DNA from: Streptomyces filamentosus | GTDB taxonomy: Bacteria; Actinomycetota; Actinomycetes; Streptomycetales; Streptomycetaceae | Assembly: GCF_014654895.1 (NCBI RefSeq) | Contig: NZ_BNBE01000003.1 | Location: 214,501-278,500 of the forward strand | Direction: 5' to 3' | DNA: 64,000 bases | Part shown: piece after piece, positions 48,309 through 57,065 of the stretch | Numbering within the stretch: position 1 is the stretch's first letter | Layout: every line of letters begins with the position of its first letter | The notes under the pieces: model-generated | What the model was told of the DNA's origin: nothing | Seen by the model: only the letters and a program-made list of their open reading frames with translations | Databases searched by the model: none | Position numbers and translations under genes: made by a program

Positions 48309-49697
48309 TCAGTCGTGGGAGTGCAGAGGCTTGCCGGCCAGGGCCAGGTGGGCCTCGCCGAGCGCCTCGTTCTGCGTCGGGTGGGCGTGGATGAGCTGCG
48401 CGACCTCGGCCGGCAGCGCCTCCCAGTTGTAGATCAGCTGCGCTTCGCCGACCTGCTCGCCCATGCGGTCACCGACCATGTGGACGCCGACCACGGCACC
48501 GTCCTTGACCTGGACGAGCTTGATCTCGCCCGCGGTCTTCAGGATCTTGCTCTTGCCGTTGCCCGCGAGGTTGTACTTGAGGGCGACGACCTTGTCCGCG
48601 CCGTAGACCTCCTTGGCCTTGGCCTCGGTGATGCCGACGGAGGCGACCTCGGGGTGGCAGTACGTCACCCGGGGCACGCCGTCGTAGTCGATCGGGACGG
48701 TCTTCAGGCCGGCCAGCCGCTCCGCGACGAGGATGCCCTCGGCGAAGCCGACGTGCGCGAGCTGGAGGGTCGGGACCAGGTCGCCGACGGCGGAGATCGT
48801 GGGCACGTTGGTGCGCATGTACTCGTCGACCAGGACGTAGCCGCGGTCCATGGCGACGCCCTGCTCCTCGTAGCCGAGACCGGCCGAGACCGGGCCGCGG
48901 CCGATGGCGACGAGCAGCACCTCGGCCTCGAAGGTCTTGCCGTCGGCGAGGGTGACCTTCACGCCGTTCTCGGTGTACTCGGCGCTCTGGAAGAAGGTGC
49001 CGAGGTTGAACTTGATGCCCCGCTTGCGGAAGGCGCGCTCCAGCAGCTTGGAGCTGTTCTCGTCCTCGACCGGCACGAGGTGCTTCATGCCCTCGATCAC
49101 CGTGACGTCGGTGCCGAAGGACTTCCACGCGGAGGCGAACTCGACGCCGATCACACCGCCGCCGAGGATGATGGCGGACTCCGGCACACGGTCCAGGGTG
49201 AGGGCGTGGTCCGAGGTGATGATGCGGTTGCCGTCGATCTCCAGGCCCGGCAGGGACTTCGGCACGGAACCGGTGGCCAGCAGGACGTGGCGGCCCTCGA
49301 CCCGGCGGCCGTCGACGTCGACGGAGGTGGGGGAGGACAGGTGGCCGGTGCCCTCGATGTAGGTCACCTTGCGGGAGGCGACGAGACCCTGGAGGCCCTT
49401 GTACAGGCCCGAGATCACGTCGTCCTTGTACTTGTGCACGGCCTTGATGTCGATGCCCTCGAAGGTGGCCTTGACACCGAACTGCTCGGCCTCGCGCGCC
49501 TGGTCGGCGACCTCGCCGGCGTGGAGCAGGGCCTTCGTCGGGATGCAGCCGTTGTGCAGGCAGGTGCCGCCGAGCTTGTTCTTCTCGATCAGTGCGACGT
49601 CCAGGCCCAGCTGCGCTCCGCGCAGCGCCGCGGCGTAACCGCCGCTACCGCCGCCGAGGATCACTAGGTCGAAAACGGTGCTGGCGTCGTTCGCCAC
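48309..49697 (-). CDS. lpdA: dihydrolipoyl dehydrogenase (E3)
   Basis: 462 residues from GTG with GGAGG 7 nt upstream. FAD-binding FDLVILGGGSGGYAAALRG, redox-active disulfide GGTCLHNGC (C46, C51), NAD-binding ILGGGVIGVEFASAWKSFG, second FAD motif ISAVGDLV, and the C-terminal active-site HAHPTQNEALGEA. It reoxidises dihydrolipoyl groups on E2, passing electrons to NAD+. It is co-directional with the E2 gene. Confidence 0.97.
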   Translation of the reverse strand: MANDASTVFDLVILGGGSGGYAAALRGAQLGLDVALIEKNKLGGTCLHNGCIPTKALLHAGEVADQAREAEQFGVKATFEGIDIKAVHKYKDDVISGLYKGLQGLVASRKVTYIEGTGHLSSPTSVDVDGRRVEGRHVLLATGSVPKSLPGLEIDGNRIITSDHALTLDRVPESAIILGGGVIGVEFASAWKSFGTDVTVIEGMKHLVPVEDENSSKLLERAFRKRGIKFNLGTFFQSAEYTENGVKVTLADGKTFEAEVLLVAIGRGPVSAGLGYEEQGVAMDRGYVLVDEYMRTNVPTISAVGDLVPTLQLAHVGFAEGILVAERLAGLKTVPIDYDGVPRVTYCHPEVASVGITEAKAKEVYGADKVVALKYNLAGNGKSKILKTAGEIKLVQVKDGAVVGVHMVGDRMGEQVGEAQLIYNWEALPAEVAQLIHAHPTQNEALGEAHLALAGKPLHSHD

Positions 49698-50067
49698 GTC
49701 ACGTCCTCCATGCATGTGCGCTCGTCGCCGGTCTTCGGTGACCGGGCGGCGGCTGGTGTCCGGCCGCATTATGTCGGCCCTGTGGTGGGGGCCCTGTCCT
49801 GCCGAGAACCCATCTTCGCACTTGTTGACGGATGGCGGGACGCGGGGCCGGTGGATGAGACCGGGCGATCGTCCGTCCGGCCGCCCAGGAAGGCGTACGA
49901 ACCTACGGATTTCGTCGTCGGCGAACACCCGCGGGAGCGGGACGGGAGCGGGACGGCAGCGGCACGGGACCGCGCGGCGGGAGCGGACTCGGGCCGGGCG
50001 GAGCGAGCGGACGCGGGCCGGGCGGAGAGGAGCGGGCCGGGCGGAGGGAGGAGGGGGCGGAGACGGG
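49698..50067. other. gene-free region upstream of lpdA with G-rich repeats
   Basis: About 370 bp between the lpdA start and the pepA terminator. Three exact copies of CGGGCCGGGCGGAG lie at 49990, 50014 and 50033, next to GGGAGCGGGAC repeats near 49932-49953. Long open frames here are composition artefacts without ribosome sites. The lpdA promoter must lie in its first 200 bp, but I could not place it. Confidence 0.5.
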
Positions 50068-50100
50068 TGAGGGCCCCGGGCGGGAAGCCCGGGGCCCTCA
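50068..50100 (-). terminator. pepA terminator
   Basis: A perfect 14-bp stem (50068-50081 with 50087-50100) and a GGGAA loop, 12 nt after the pepA stop. Confidence 0.85.
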
Positions 50101-50112
50101 CCGCCGGCGTGC

Positions 50113-51621
50113 TCAGAGCTCGCCGGCCGCCGTCAGCTCGGCGAGGCGGACCAGGGTGCGGACCGAGGAGCCGGTGCCGCCCTTGGGGGTGTAGCCGTAC
50201 GGGGCGCCCTCGTGGAAGGCCGGGCCCGCGATGTCCAGGTGGGCCCAGGTGATGCCCTCGCCCACGAACTCCTGGAGGAACAGGCCGGCGACCAGGCCGC
50301 CGCCCATCCGGACGCCCATGTTCGCCATGTCGGCGGTGGGGGAGTCCATGCTCTTGCGCAGGTCCGCCGGGAGCGGCATCGGCCAGGACTGCTCGCCGAC
50401 CTCGCCCGCGATCTCGTGGATCGCGGTCCGGTAGTCGTCGTCGTTGGCCATGACGCCGAAGGTGCGGTCGCCGAGGGCGAGGACCATCGCGCCGGTCAGG
50501 GTCGCCACGTCGACGATCGCGTCCGGGTGCTCCTCGGACGCCTTGGTGATCGCGTCCGCGAGAACGAGCCGGCCCTCGGCGTCGGTGTTGAGGACCTCGA
50601 CGGTCTTGCCGCTGTACATGCGCAGCACGTCACCCGGGCGGGTGGCGGAGCCGGACGGCATGTTCTCCGCGAGGGCGAGCCACGCCGTGACGTTGACCTC
50701 CAGGCCGAGGCGGGCCGCGGAGACGACGGTGGCGAGGACGGCGGCGGCGCCGGCCATGTCGCACTTCATCGTCTCGTTGTGGCCGGCCGGCTTGAGGGAG
50801 ATGCCGCCCGAGTCGTAGGTGATGCCCTTGCCGACCAGCGCCAGGGACTTCTCGGCCTTCGGGTGGGTGTAGGCGACCTTGACCAGGCGCGGCGGGTTCA
50901 CCGAGCCGGCGCCGACGCCGAGGATGCCGCCGAAGCCGCCCTTGGCGAGCGCCTTCTCGTCGAGGACCTGGACCTTCAGGCCGTGGTCCTTGCCGGCGGC
51001 CTGGGCGACCGCGGCGAAGGCGGCCGGGGTGAGGTCGTTCGGCGGGGTGTTGACCAGGTCGCGGGCGCGGTTGATCTCCTCGGCCACGGCCTGGGCGCGC
51101 TCCGCGGCGGCCTTGTGGGCCTTGTCGCGGGGCTTGGCGCCGAGCAGGGCCACCTCGGCCGGCGGCTTCTTCGCGTCCTTCTGCTGCTCCTGGAAGGCGT
51201 CGAAGGAGTACGCGCCGAGCAGCGCGCCCTCCGCGACGGCGCCGGTGGCCTCGGCGGAGGCGACCGGCAGCGCGAACGCGACCTTCTTCGAGCCGAACAG
51301 CACGCGGGCGGCGGTGCCGGCGGCGCGGCGCAGGGTCTCGGTGTCGTACGCCTCGCCGTCCTCGGGGGCGGAGCCGAGGCCGACGGCCAGCACGACGGGG
51401 GCCTTCAGGCCGGCGGGCGCGGGCAGCTTGGTGGTCTCGCCCTCACCACCCGAGGCGCCCAGGGTCTCCAGGACGGCGGCGAGCCGACCGTCGAACGCCT
51501 TGTCGACGGCCTCCGCGCCGGGGGCGACCACGAGGGCCTTCCCGGTCTTCGCGACGCCGACGACGAGCGCGTCGGCGCGCAGCGTCGCCGCTCCGGCAGT
51601 GCTGAGAGTGAGAGCAGTCAC
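50113..51621 (-). CDS. pepA: leucyl aminopeptidase
   Basis: 502 residues from GTG. M17 family: KGITYDSGGISLKPAG and KCDMAGAAAVLA supply metal ligands, and the signature NTDAEGRLVLAD is intact. It is a cytosolic di-metal exopeptidase removing N-terminal residues during peptide turnover. There is no signal peptide. The ribosome site is weak, and the gene is divergent from the exopolysaccharide operon. Confidence 0.96.
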   Translation of the reverse strand: MTALTLSTAGAATLRADALVVGVAKTGKALVVAPGAEAVDKAFDGRLAAVLETLGASGGEGETTKLPAPAGLKAPVVLAVGLGSAPEDGEAYDTETLRRAAGTAARVLFGSKKVAFALPVASAEATGAVAEGALLGAYSFDAFQEQQKDAKKPPAEVALLGAKPRDKAHKAAAERAQAVAEEINRARDLVNTPPNDLTPAAFAAVAQAAGKDHGLKVQVLDEKALAKGGFGGILGVGAGSVNPPRLVKVAYTHPKAEKSLALVGKGITYDSGGISLKPAGHNETMKCDMAGAAAVLATVVSAARLGLEVNVTAWLALAENMPSGSATRPGDVLRMYSGKTVEVLNTDAEGRLVLADAITKASEEHPDAIVDVATLTGAMVLALGDRTFGVMANDDDYRTAIHEIAGEVGEQSWPMPLPADLRKSMDSPTADMANMGVRMGGGLVAGLFLQEFVGEGITWAHLDIAGPAFHEGAPYGYTPKGGTGSSVRTLVRLAELTAAGEL

Positions 51622-51915
51622 GGTGGTGAATTCTCGCTTCCATTGAGTTCTGTGGCGGTCGAGGGATGGGCCGACCGAGCCCGCCGCATCGTATTTCGGC
51701 CCGATGAGCGCCGAGAACGAGCCTACGCTCGCTCACCCGGTTCGCTCACGGCGGCGTCGATTCACTCATCCGTGGTGTCTCTTTCATGTTTGTCCTTCCG
51801 GCTCGCGCCCCGGCGCCACACTCGCCTCATTCACGCAAGCGCGGCACTCGCGCCTTCGTTTCATCTCCACAGGTCCTCCCGTGCCCGGGGACCTGCCGAG
51901 GGGGGTCACCACACC
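51622..51915. promoter_or_regulatory. divergent control region of pepA and the exopolysaccharide operon
   Basis: A 294-bp gap. The direct repeat TCGCTCAC occurs at 51729-51736 and 51742-51749, with a related CACTCATC shortly after. The region around 51750-51850 is AT-richer and rich in ACTC/TTTC on the plus strand. I could not place a convincing -35/-10 pair. It must contain the promoter for the five-gene operon downstream. Confidence 0.4.
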
Positions 51916-54039
51916 ATGCACACGAACAGATCCGGCATGCCCGCGGCCGCGCCGAAGAAGGCCGGAAAGCAGGGGACGGCCGAAAAGCGGGGGGCGGCGG
52001 GAAGGCGGGCGACGCCGCGCCGGGCCGGCCGCACCGCGGCCGCGCTCGCCGCCGCCGCGCTCCTCGCCGGCGTCCTCCCGTCCGCGCAGGCCGCCGCGGC
52101 CCCCGCGCCCCGGATCGACCTCACGGTCCTCGTCGTCGACGACGGCGGCAGCGCCGTGGAGGCCATCACCGCCGAACTGAAGGGCTCCGGAGTCCCGTAC
52201 CGGGTCGTCGACCTCGACGACCCGAACCGGCCGGTCCTCGACGCGGCCTTCCTCAGCGACACGGTCGACGGCCGGCCCCGCGCCAAGTACCAGGGCGTCG
52301 TCCTGCCCCACGAGACCGCCTTCGGCCCCGACTCCGCCGAGCACACCGCCCTCCAGGCGTACGAGCGGACCTTCGGCGTCCCGCAGGTCGACGCGTACAC
52401 CTGGTCCCACCCCGGCGTCGGCCTCGACTACACCACCGACGGCGGCTGGTCCGGCGTCCTCGACGGCACCACCGCGGGCGTCACCGCCGCCGGGAGGGCG
52501 GGCCCCTTCGGCTACCTCGCGGGCAGCCTGACCTTCGAGGACAACGACCCCGCGATCTCCGAGAGCTACGGCTACGCGGGCCGCCCCCGGGCCGGCTTCA
52601 CCAGCTACGTCGACGTGCCGGTCGGGGGCGGCGGCCGGGCCAGCCTGGTCGGCGAGTACACCGCGGACGGCCGCCGCGAACTCGTCGTCACCTTCGCCTA
52701 CAACCAGTACCAGCGGCAGTTCCGCGCCCTCGCCCGCGGCATCGTCGAATGGCTCACCCAGGGCGTCCACCTCGGCCGGTCCCGGAACTACCTCTCCGTC
52801 CACGTCGACGACGTCTTCGCCCCCGACGCCCGCTGGGACGCCGTCCGCAACTGCACCCCCGGCGACCTCGACTGCGCCGGCGGCGACGGCGAGGCCGAGA
52901 ACCCCATCCGGATGACCGCCGCCGACGCCACCTACGCCGCCGCCTGGCAGAAGGCCTCCGGCTTCACCCTCGACATGGTCTACAACGGCGGCCAGGGCGA
53001 GCAGTGGAGGACCGAGCACGGCGGCGCCGACCCGCTCACCGACCGGCTGCTCGCCGACCGCGCCCAGTACCGCTGGATCAACCACACCTACACCCACCCC
53101 TTCCTCGGCTGCGTGCAGGACAACACCACCGTCCCCTGGCGCTGCGCCACCGACGCCTCCGGCGCCACCCTCTGGGTCAGCCGCTCCGAACTCTCCGCGC
53201 AGATCCGCGACAACCTCGACTGGGCCTTCCGCAAGGGCCTCTCCGTCGACCGCTCCGAACTCGTCACCGGCGAGCACTCCGGCCTGAAGACCCTGCCCCA
53301 GCAGCCCGCCGACAACCCGAACCTCGCCGGCGCCCTCGCCGACAACGGCGTGAAGTGGACGGGCAGCGACAACTCCCGCGAACCCCTCCAGCGGGCCGTC
53401 GGCGCCGCGAAGACCGTCCCCCGGCACCCCATGAACGTGTACTACAACGTGGGCACCGCCGCCGAGATGGCCGACGAGTACAACTGGATCTACACCTCCC
53501 GCGCCGACGGCGGCAGCGGCGCCTGCGAGGACAACTCGGCCTCCACCTGCCTGCCCGCCCCGCTCGACACGACCACCGGCTACGCGACGCACATCGTCCC
53601 GCAGGAGGCCCGCACCGCCCTCGGCCACGTCATCGCCAACGACCCCCGGCCGCACTACGTCCACCAGTCGAACCTGGCAGAGGAACGCCTCCTCTACCCG
53701 GTCCTCGACAAGGTCCTCGCCGACTACAGGACGCTCTTCGCCGCGAACACCCCGATCGTCAACCCCTCCCAGAAGGACGTCGGCACCGAACTGGCCCGCC
53801 GCGAGGCGTGGGACGCCGCCCTCGCCGCCGGCAAGGTCACCGCCTACCGGATCGGCACCGCCGTCACCGTCAAGGCCCCCTCCGGCGTCCAGGTCCCCGT
53901 CACCGCCCCCGAGGGCACCCGCAGGCAACTCCTCCTCGGCACCACCGCCTTCGGCACCCCCTACGCCGGCGCCCGCTCCGCCTGGACCGCGCCCGAACTG
54001 CTCCAGACCTCCGTCACACTCCAGCTCCCGACCGCCTGA
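51916..54039 (+). CDS. secreted polysaccharide deacetylase, Agd3-like (CE18)
   Basis: 707 residues. A basic N-terminus and hydrophobic stretch ending in Ala-rich SAQAAAAPAP (near residue 60) form a signal peptide. Residues about 65-285 form a beta-rich, probably sugar-binding part. The catalytic part holds a metal-binding pair in SVHVDDVF (D298, D299) and NHTYTHP (H390, H394), the deacetylase triad arrangement. This matches Agd3, the Aspergillus enzyme that deacetylates galactosaminogalactan, more closely than ordinary NodB enzymes. It should remove acetyl groups from N-acetylgalactosamine-type polymer outside the cell. First gene of a five-gene operon. Confidence 0.75.
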   Translation: MHTNRSGMPAAAPKKAGKQGTAEKRGAAGRRATPRRAGRTAAALAAAALLAGVLPSAQAAAAPAPRIDLTVLVVDDGGSAVEAITAELKGSGVPYRVVDLDDPNRPVLDAAFLSDTVDGRPRAKYQGVVLPHETAFGPDSAEHTALQAYERTFGVPQVDAYTWSHPGVGLDYTTDGGWSGVLDGTTAGVTAAGRAGPFGYLAGSLTFEDNDPAISESYGYAGRPRAGFTSYVDVPVGGGGRASLVGEYTADGRRELVVTFAYNQYQRQFRALARGIVEWLTQGVHLGRSRNYLSVHVDDVFAPDARWDAVRNCTPGDLDCAGGDGEAENPIRMTAADATYAAAWQKASGFTLDMVYNGGQGEQWRTEHGGADPLTDRLLADRAQYRWINHTYTHPFLGCVQDNTTVPWRCATDASGATLWVSRSELSAQIRDNLDWAFRKGLSVDRSELVTGEHSGLKTLPQQPADNPNLAGALADNGVKWTGSDNSREPLQRAVGAAKTVPRHPMNVYYNVGTAAEMADEYNWIYTSRADGGSGACEDNSASTCLPAPLDTTTGYATHIVPQEARTALGHVIANDPRPHYVHQSNLAEERLLYPVLDKVLADYRTLFAANTPIVNPSQKDVGTELARREAWDAALAAGKVTAYRIGTAVTVKAPSGVQVPVTAPEGTRRQLLLGTTAFGTPYAGARSAWTAPELLQTSVTLQLPTA

Positions 54040-54065
54040 CCAGCACGCTCTGGGGGGACACGCAC

Positions 54066-55610
54066 ATGCCGAGCAGTGGCCGTCACGTCACCATGCTCAC
54101 CGAAGGCACCTACCCGCACGTCCACGGCGGCGTCAGCACCTGGTGCGACCAGCTCGTCCGGGGCATGCCCGAGGTCACCTTCGAGATCCTCGCCCTCACC
54201 GGCAGCGGCCGCGAACCCGTCACCTGGGAGCTGCCGCCCAACATCGCCCGGCACACCGCGTTCCCCCTTTGGGGGCACCCGCAGGGACCGGACGCGCCCA
54301 CCCGGGCGCGCCGGCCCCTGCGGGGGCGCGAACGCCGCCGCTTCCTCGCCACGTACGAGCACTTCCTGCTCGCCCTGCTCGACCCCGAGGCCGGCCACGA
54401 CCTCGCCGGCAGCCTCTACGGACTGGCCGCCCTCGCCCGTGACGGACGGCTCACCCCGGCCCTGCGCTCCGAGGCCGCCCTGCGCTCCCTCATGTGGATC
54501 TGGACCATGCCGCACCTGCCGACGCGTGCGGCCGGACCCACCGTCCACGACGCCCTCACCGCCACCGACCTGCTCGAACACGCCCTGCGGCCGCTCGGCG
54601 CCCGGATAGCCGACGGCAGCGTGGCGCACGCCGTCTCCAGCGGCCTCGCCACCCTGCCCGCGCTCGCCGCGCAGCACTTCGAAGGAGTGCCCTTCCTGCT
54701 CACCGAACACGGCATCTACCTCCGCGAGCGGTACCTCGGCTACCGCACCGAGGCCCAGCGCTGGCCCGTCAAGGCCCTCATGCTCGGCTTCTACCGCGAG
54801 CTCAACTCCCTCGGCTACCGCAAGGCCGACCTCATCACCCCCTGCAACCAGTACAACCGGCGCTGGGAGGAGCGCGGCGGCGCCCCCGCCGACCGCATCC
54901 GCACCGTCTACAACGGCGTCGACCCCGCCCTCTTCCCCGAGGCCGGCCCCGAACCGGAGACGCCGACGCTCAGCTGGTGCGGCCGGGTCGACCCGATCAA
55001 GGACCTGGAGACCCTCGTCCGGGCGTACGCGATCTCCCGCGCCGAACTCCCCGAGCTCAGGCTCCGCCTCTTCGGCCCGGTCCCCGCGGGCAACGAGGAC
55101 TACCGCACCCGCCTGGAGAAGCTCGCCGCCGAACTCGGCGTCGCCGACGGCGTCTCCTTCGAGGGCCGCGTCTCCGACGTCCCCTCCGCCTACGCGGCCG
55201 GCAGCGTGGTGGTGCTCTCCTCCATCAGCGAGGGCTTCCCCTTCTCCCTCATCGAGGCCATGTCCTGCGGCCGGGCGACGGTCTCCACCGACGTCGGCGG
55301 GGTGCGGGAGGCGGTCGGCGACGCCGGCGTCGTCGTCCCGCCCCGCGAACCCGCCGTCATGGCCGCCGCCGTCTCCGCCCTGCTGCGGGACGACGCCCGC
55401 CGCGCGGAGCTCGGCCGCCGCGCCCGGCAGCGGGTCGTCGACGAGTTCACCCTGCACCGCTCGGTCGACGGCTTCCGCCGCATCTACCGCGAACTCGCCG
55501 CCCCCCGCGCCCCCCTGCCCGCGTCCGTCCCCGTCCCCGTCCCGCTGCGCGTCAGCATCCCCGCCCCGCGCCGCGGCGCGCCCCGCGTCCCGGAAGGCAC
55601 CCCGGCATGA
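54066..55610 (+). CDS. GT4 glycosyltransferase, PelF/Gtb3-like
   Basis: 514 residues, cytoplasmic. The N-terminal EGTYPHVHGGVSTWCDQL (residues 13-30) is the hallmark of PelF-type enzymes. LLTEHGIYLRERYLGYR and RTVYNGVDP follow, and the C-terminal GT-B lobe has WCGRVDPIKD and SSISEGFPFSLIEAMSCG with the conserved E-x7-E. PelF uses UDP-N-acetylgalactosamine for Pel, and Gtb3 is its fungal counterpart. It is the likely polymerase here. A Pro/Arg tail precedes the stop, which overlaps the next start by 4 bp. Confidence 0.85.
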   Translation: MPSSGRHVTMLTEGTYPHVHGGVSTWCDQLVRGMPEVTFEILALTGSGREPVTWELPPNIARHTAFPLWGHPQGPDAPTRARRPLRGRERRRFLATYEHFLLALLDPEAGHDLAGSLYGLAALARDGRLTPALRSEAALRSLMWIWTMPHLPTRAAGPTVHDALTATDLLEHALRPLGARIADGSVAHAVSSGLATLPALAAQHFEGVPFLLTEHGIYLRERYLGYRTEAQRWPVKALMLGFYRELNSLGYRKADLITPCNQYNRRWEERGGAPADRIRTVYNGVDPALFPEAGPEPETPTLSWCGRVDPIKDLETLVRAYAISRAELPELRLRLFGPVPAGNEDYRTRLEKLAAELGVADGVSFEGRVSDVPSAYAAGSVVVLSSISEGFPFSLIEAMSCGRATVSTDVGGVREAVGDAGVVVPPREPAVMAAAVSALLRDDARRAELGRRARQRVVDEFTLHRSVDGFRRIYRELAAPRAPLPASVPVPVPLRVSIPAPRRGAPRVPEGTPA

Positions 55611-57037
55611 GCGGCTCCCTCTGGCTGAAGCCCCCCGCCAGCACCCCGCCCCTGGCCGCCCCGCCCCGGCCGCGCCCCGCCCCGGAGGTCCCCGCGGGCC
55701 CCGGCCCCGCCCCCGACCCCCTCGACGAACTCGCCGCCCGGCTGGACGCGTTCGTGGCCGCCGCCGTCCACCCGGACGAGATAGCCGCGCTCCTCGAATC
55801 GGACGGGATGACCGACGCCCACATCCGCCTCACCTACGGGCGGAACGATTCCTTCGCGCTCGCCGAGGACCTGTACGCGCGCGTGGAGCGGTGCCACCCC
55901 GAGCCGCCCCCGAGGACCCGCGGCGGCCGCGTCCGGGCCGAGGGGCTCGGCGGCTGCCTGCTCCGCGGGCTCGTCTTCGCGCTGCCCGGCCTCGCCTACG
56001 TCCTGGCCGGGCCGCTGCTCGCCGCCGGACCGGGGCGGTACGGACTCCCCGCCGGGACCGTCCCGCTGCTCGCCGGGGCGGTCACCGGCTGGGTGTGGAA
56101 CCAGGCCCTCTCCCACCGCGCCCACACCTGGCTCGGCCTCGGCGACCGGGCCGCCGCCGCCCGCGCCCTCCTCACCGGCGCCCCGGCCGGCGCGCTCGCC
56201 GGCACCGCCGTCGCCCTCGCCGCCGCCCGCGACGGCGAACTGCCCGCCGCCGTCTTCGCCGCCGGGCAGTCCCTCTACCTCGCCGCCGCCACCGTGCTCC
56301 TCGTCCTCGGCCGCGAACGGGCCCTGCTCGCCGCCCTGTCGCCGCTCGCCGGCGCCCTCCCCGCCCTCCGCTGGGACCTGCCCGACCCGTTCAGGGCCGG
56401 ACTGCCCGCCCTCTCGCTGGCCGCCGCCGTCCTCGTCGCCGCCCGCGCGCTGCGCCCCGGCACCGCGCGCGGAGCCGCCGGGCGGGGCGGACCGCCGCTC
56501 GGGACCTCCGTCCCGTACGGCCTCTTCGGCCTGGGCAGCGGCCTCCTCGTGCTGGACGCCGGGCTCGGCGAATCCCCGGCCGCCGGCGCCGGCGCGGTCA
56601 TCGCGCTCACCCTCTCCATGGGGCCCGCCGAGTGGCTGCTGCACCGCTTCCGGGGCGGCAGCCTCGCCCGGCTGCGGACCCTCACCACCGCCCGCGAGTT
56701 CCGCCGCGCGGTCACCGGCACCCTGGTCCTCTGCCTGGGCGGCTACCTCACCGTGCTCCTCGCCCTCGCCCTCGCCGCGACCCTGCTGTGGCCCGGCGCG
56801 CCCTGGCCGGCCCCGGAGCGGCTGCTCACCCTGCTGCTGCTCGGCACCGTGCTCTGGCTGGGGCTGCTCCTCCAGGCGTTCGGCGCCGTCCTCGGCGCGG
56901 CCGCCGTCTGCCTGCTGGCCGCCGCCGCGCAGACCCTGGAACCGGCCGCGGGACCGCTCGCCGCCGGGGGAGCGGCGGCCGTGCTGGCCGTCCTCACCCG
57001 TGCTCTGCTGGTACGACCGACCGCCCACCGCCTCTAG
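55607..57037 (+). CDS. polytopic membrane protein of the exopolysaccharide operon
   Basis: 476 residues, overlapping the GT4 stop by 4 bp. Residues 1-50 are Pro-rich. Residues about 50-100 form a soluble motif (HPDEIAALLESDGMTD, TYGRNDSFALAEDLY). The rest is about 10-12 membrane helices. I recognise no transporter motif. Size and position suggest the exporter, as PelG is for Pel or the membrane half of fungal Gtb3, but sequence similarity is not established. Confidence 0.7.
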   Translation: MSGSLWLKPPASTPPLAAPPRPRPAPEVPAGPGPAPDPLDELAARLDAFVAAAVHPDEIAALLESDGMTDAHIRLTYGRNDSFALAEDLYARVERCHPEPPPRTRGGRVRAEGLGGCLLRGLVFALPGLAYVLAGPLLAAGPGRYGLPAGTVPLLAGAVTGWVWNQALSHRAHTWLGLGDRAAAARALLTGAPAGALAGTAVALAAARDGELPAAVFAAGQSLYLAAATVLLVLGRERALLAALSPLAGALPALRWDLPDPFRAGLPALSLAAAVLVAARALRPGTARGAAGRGGPPLGTSVPYGLFGLGSGLLVLDAGLGESPAAGAGAVIALTLSMGPAEWLLHRFRGGSLARLRTLTTAREFRRAVTGTLVLCLGGYLTVLLALALAATLLWPGAPWPAPERLLTLLLLGTVLWLGLLLQAFGAVLGAAAVCLLAAAAQTLEPAAGPLAAGGAAAVLAVLTRALLVRPTAHRL

Positions 57038-57065
57038 GGCCACCGCACTCCGGGAGACACCCCAC

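Noticed and set aside
49710-50252. Plus-strand open frame upstream of lpdA as a gene
   Set aside because: No ribosome site, Arg/Gly-rich repeat translation, and it runs through the pepA terminator into pepA.
51622-51915. BldD/c-di-GMP-linked operator or c-di-GMP riboswitch in front of the exopolysaccharide operon
   Set aside because: No sequence fitting the BldD consensus spacing or the GEMM riboswitch core was found; only TCGCTCAC direct repeats are visible.
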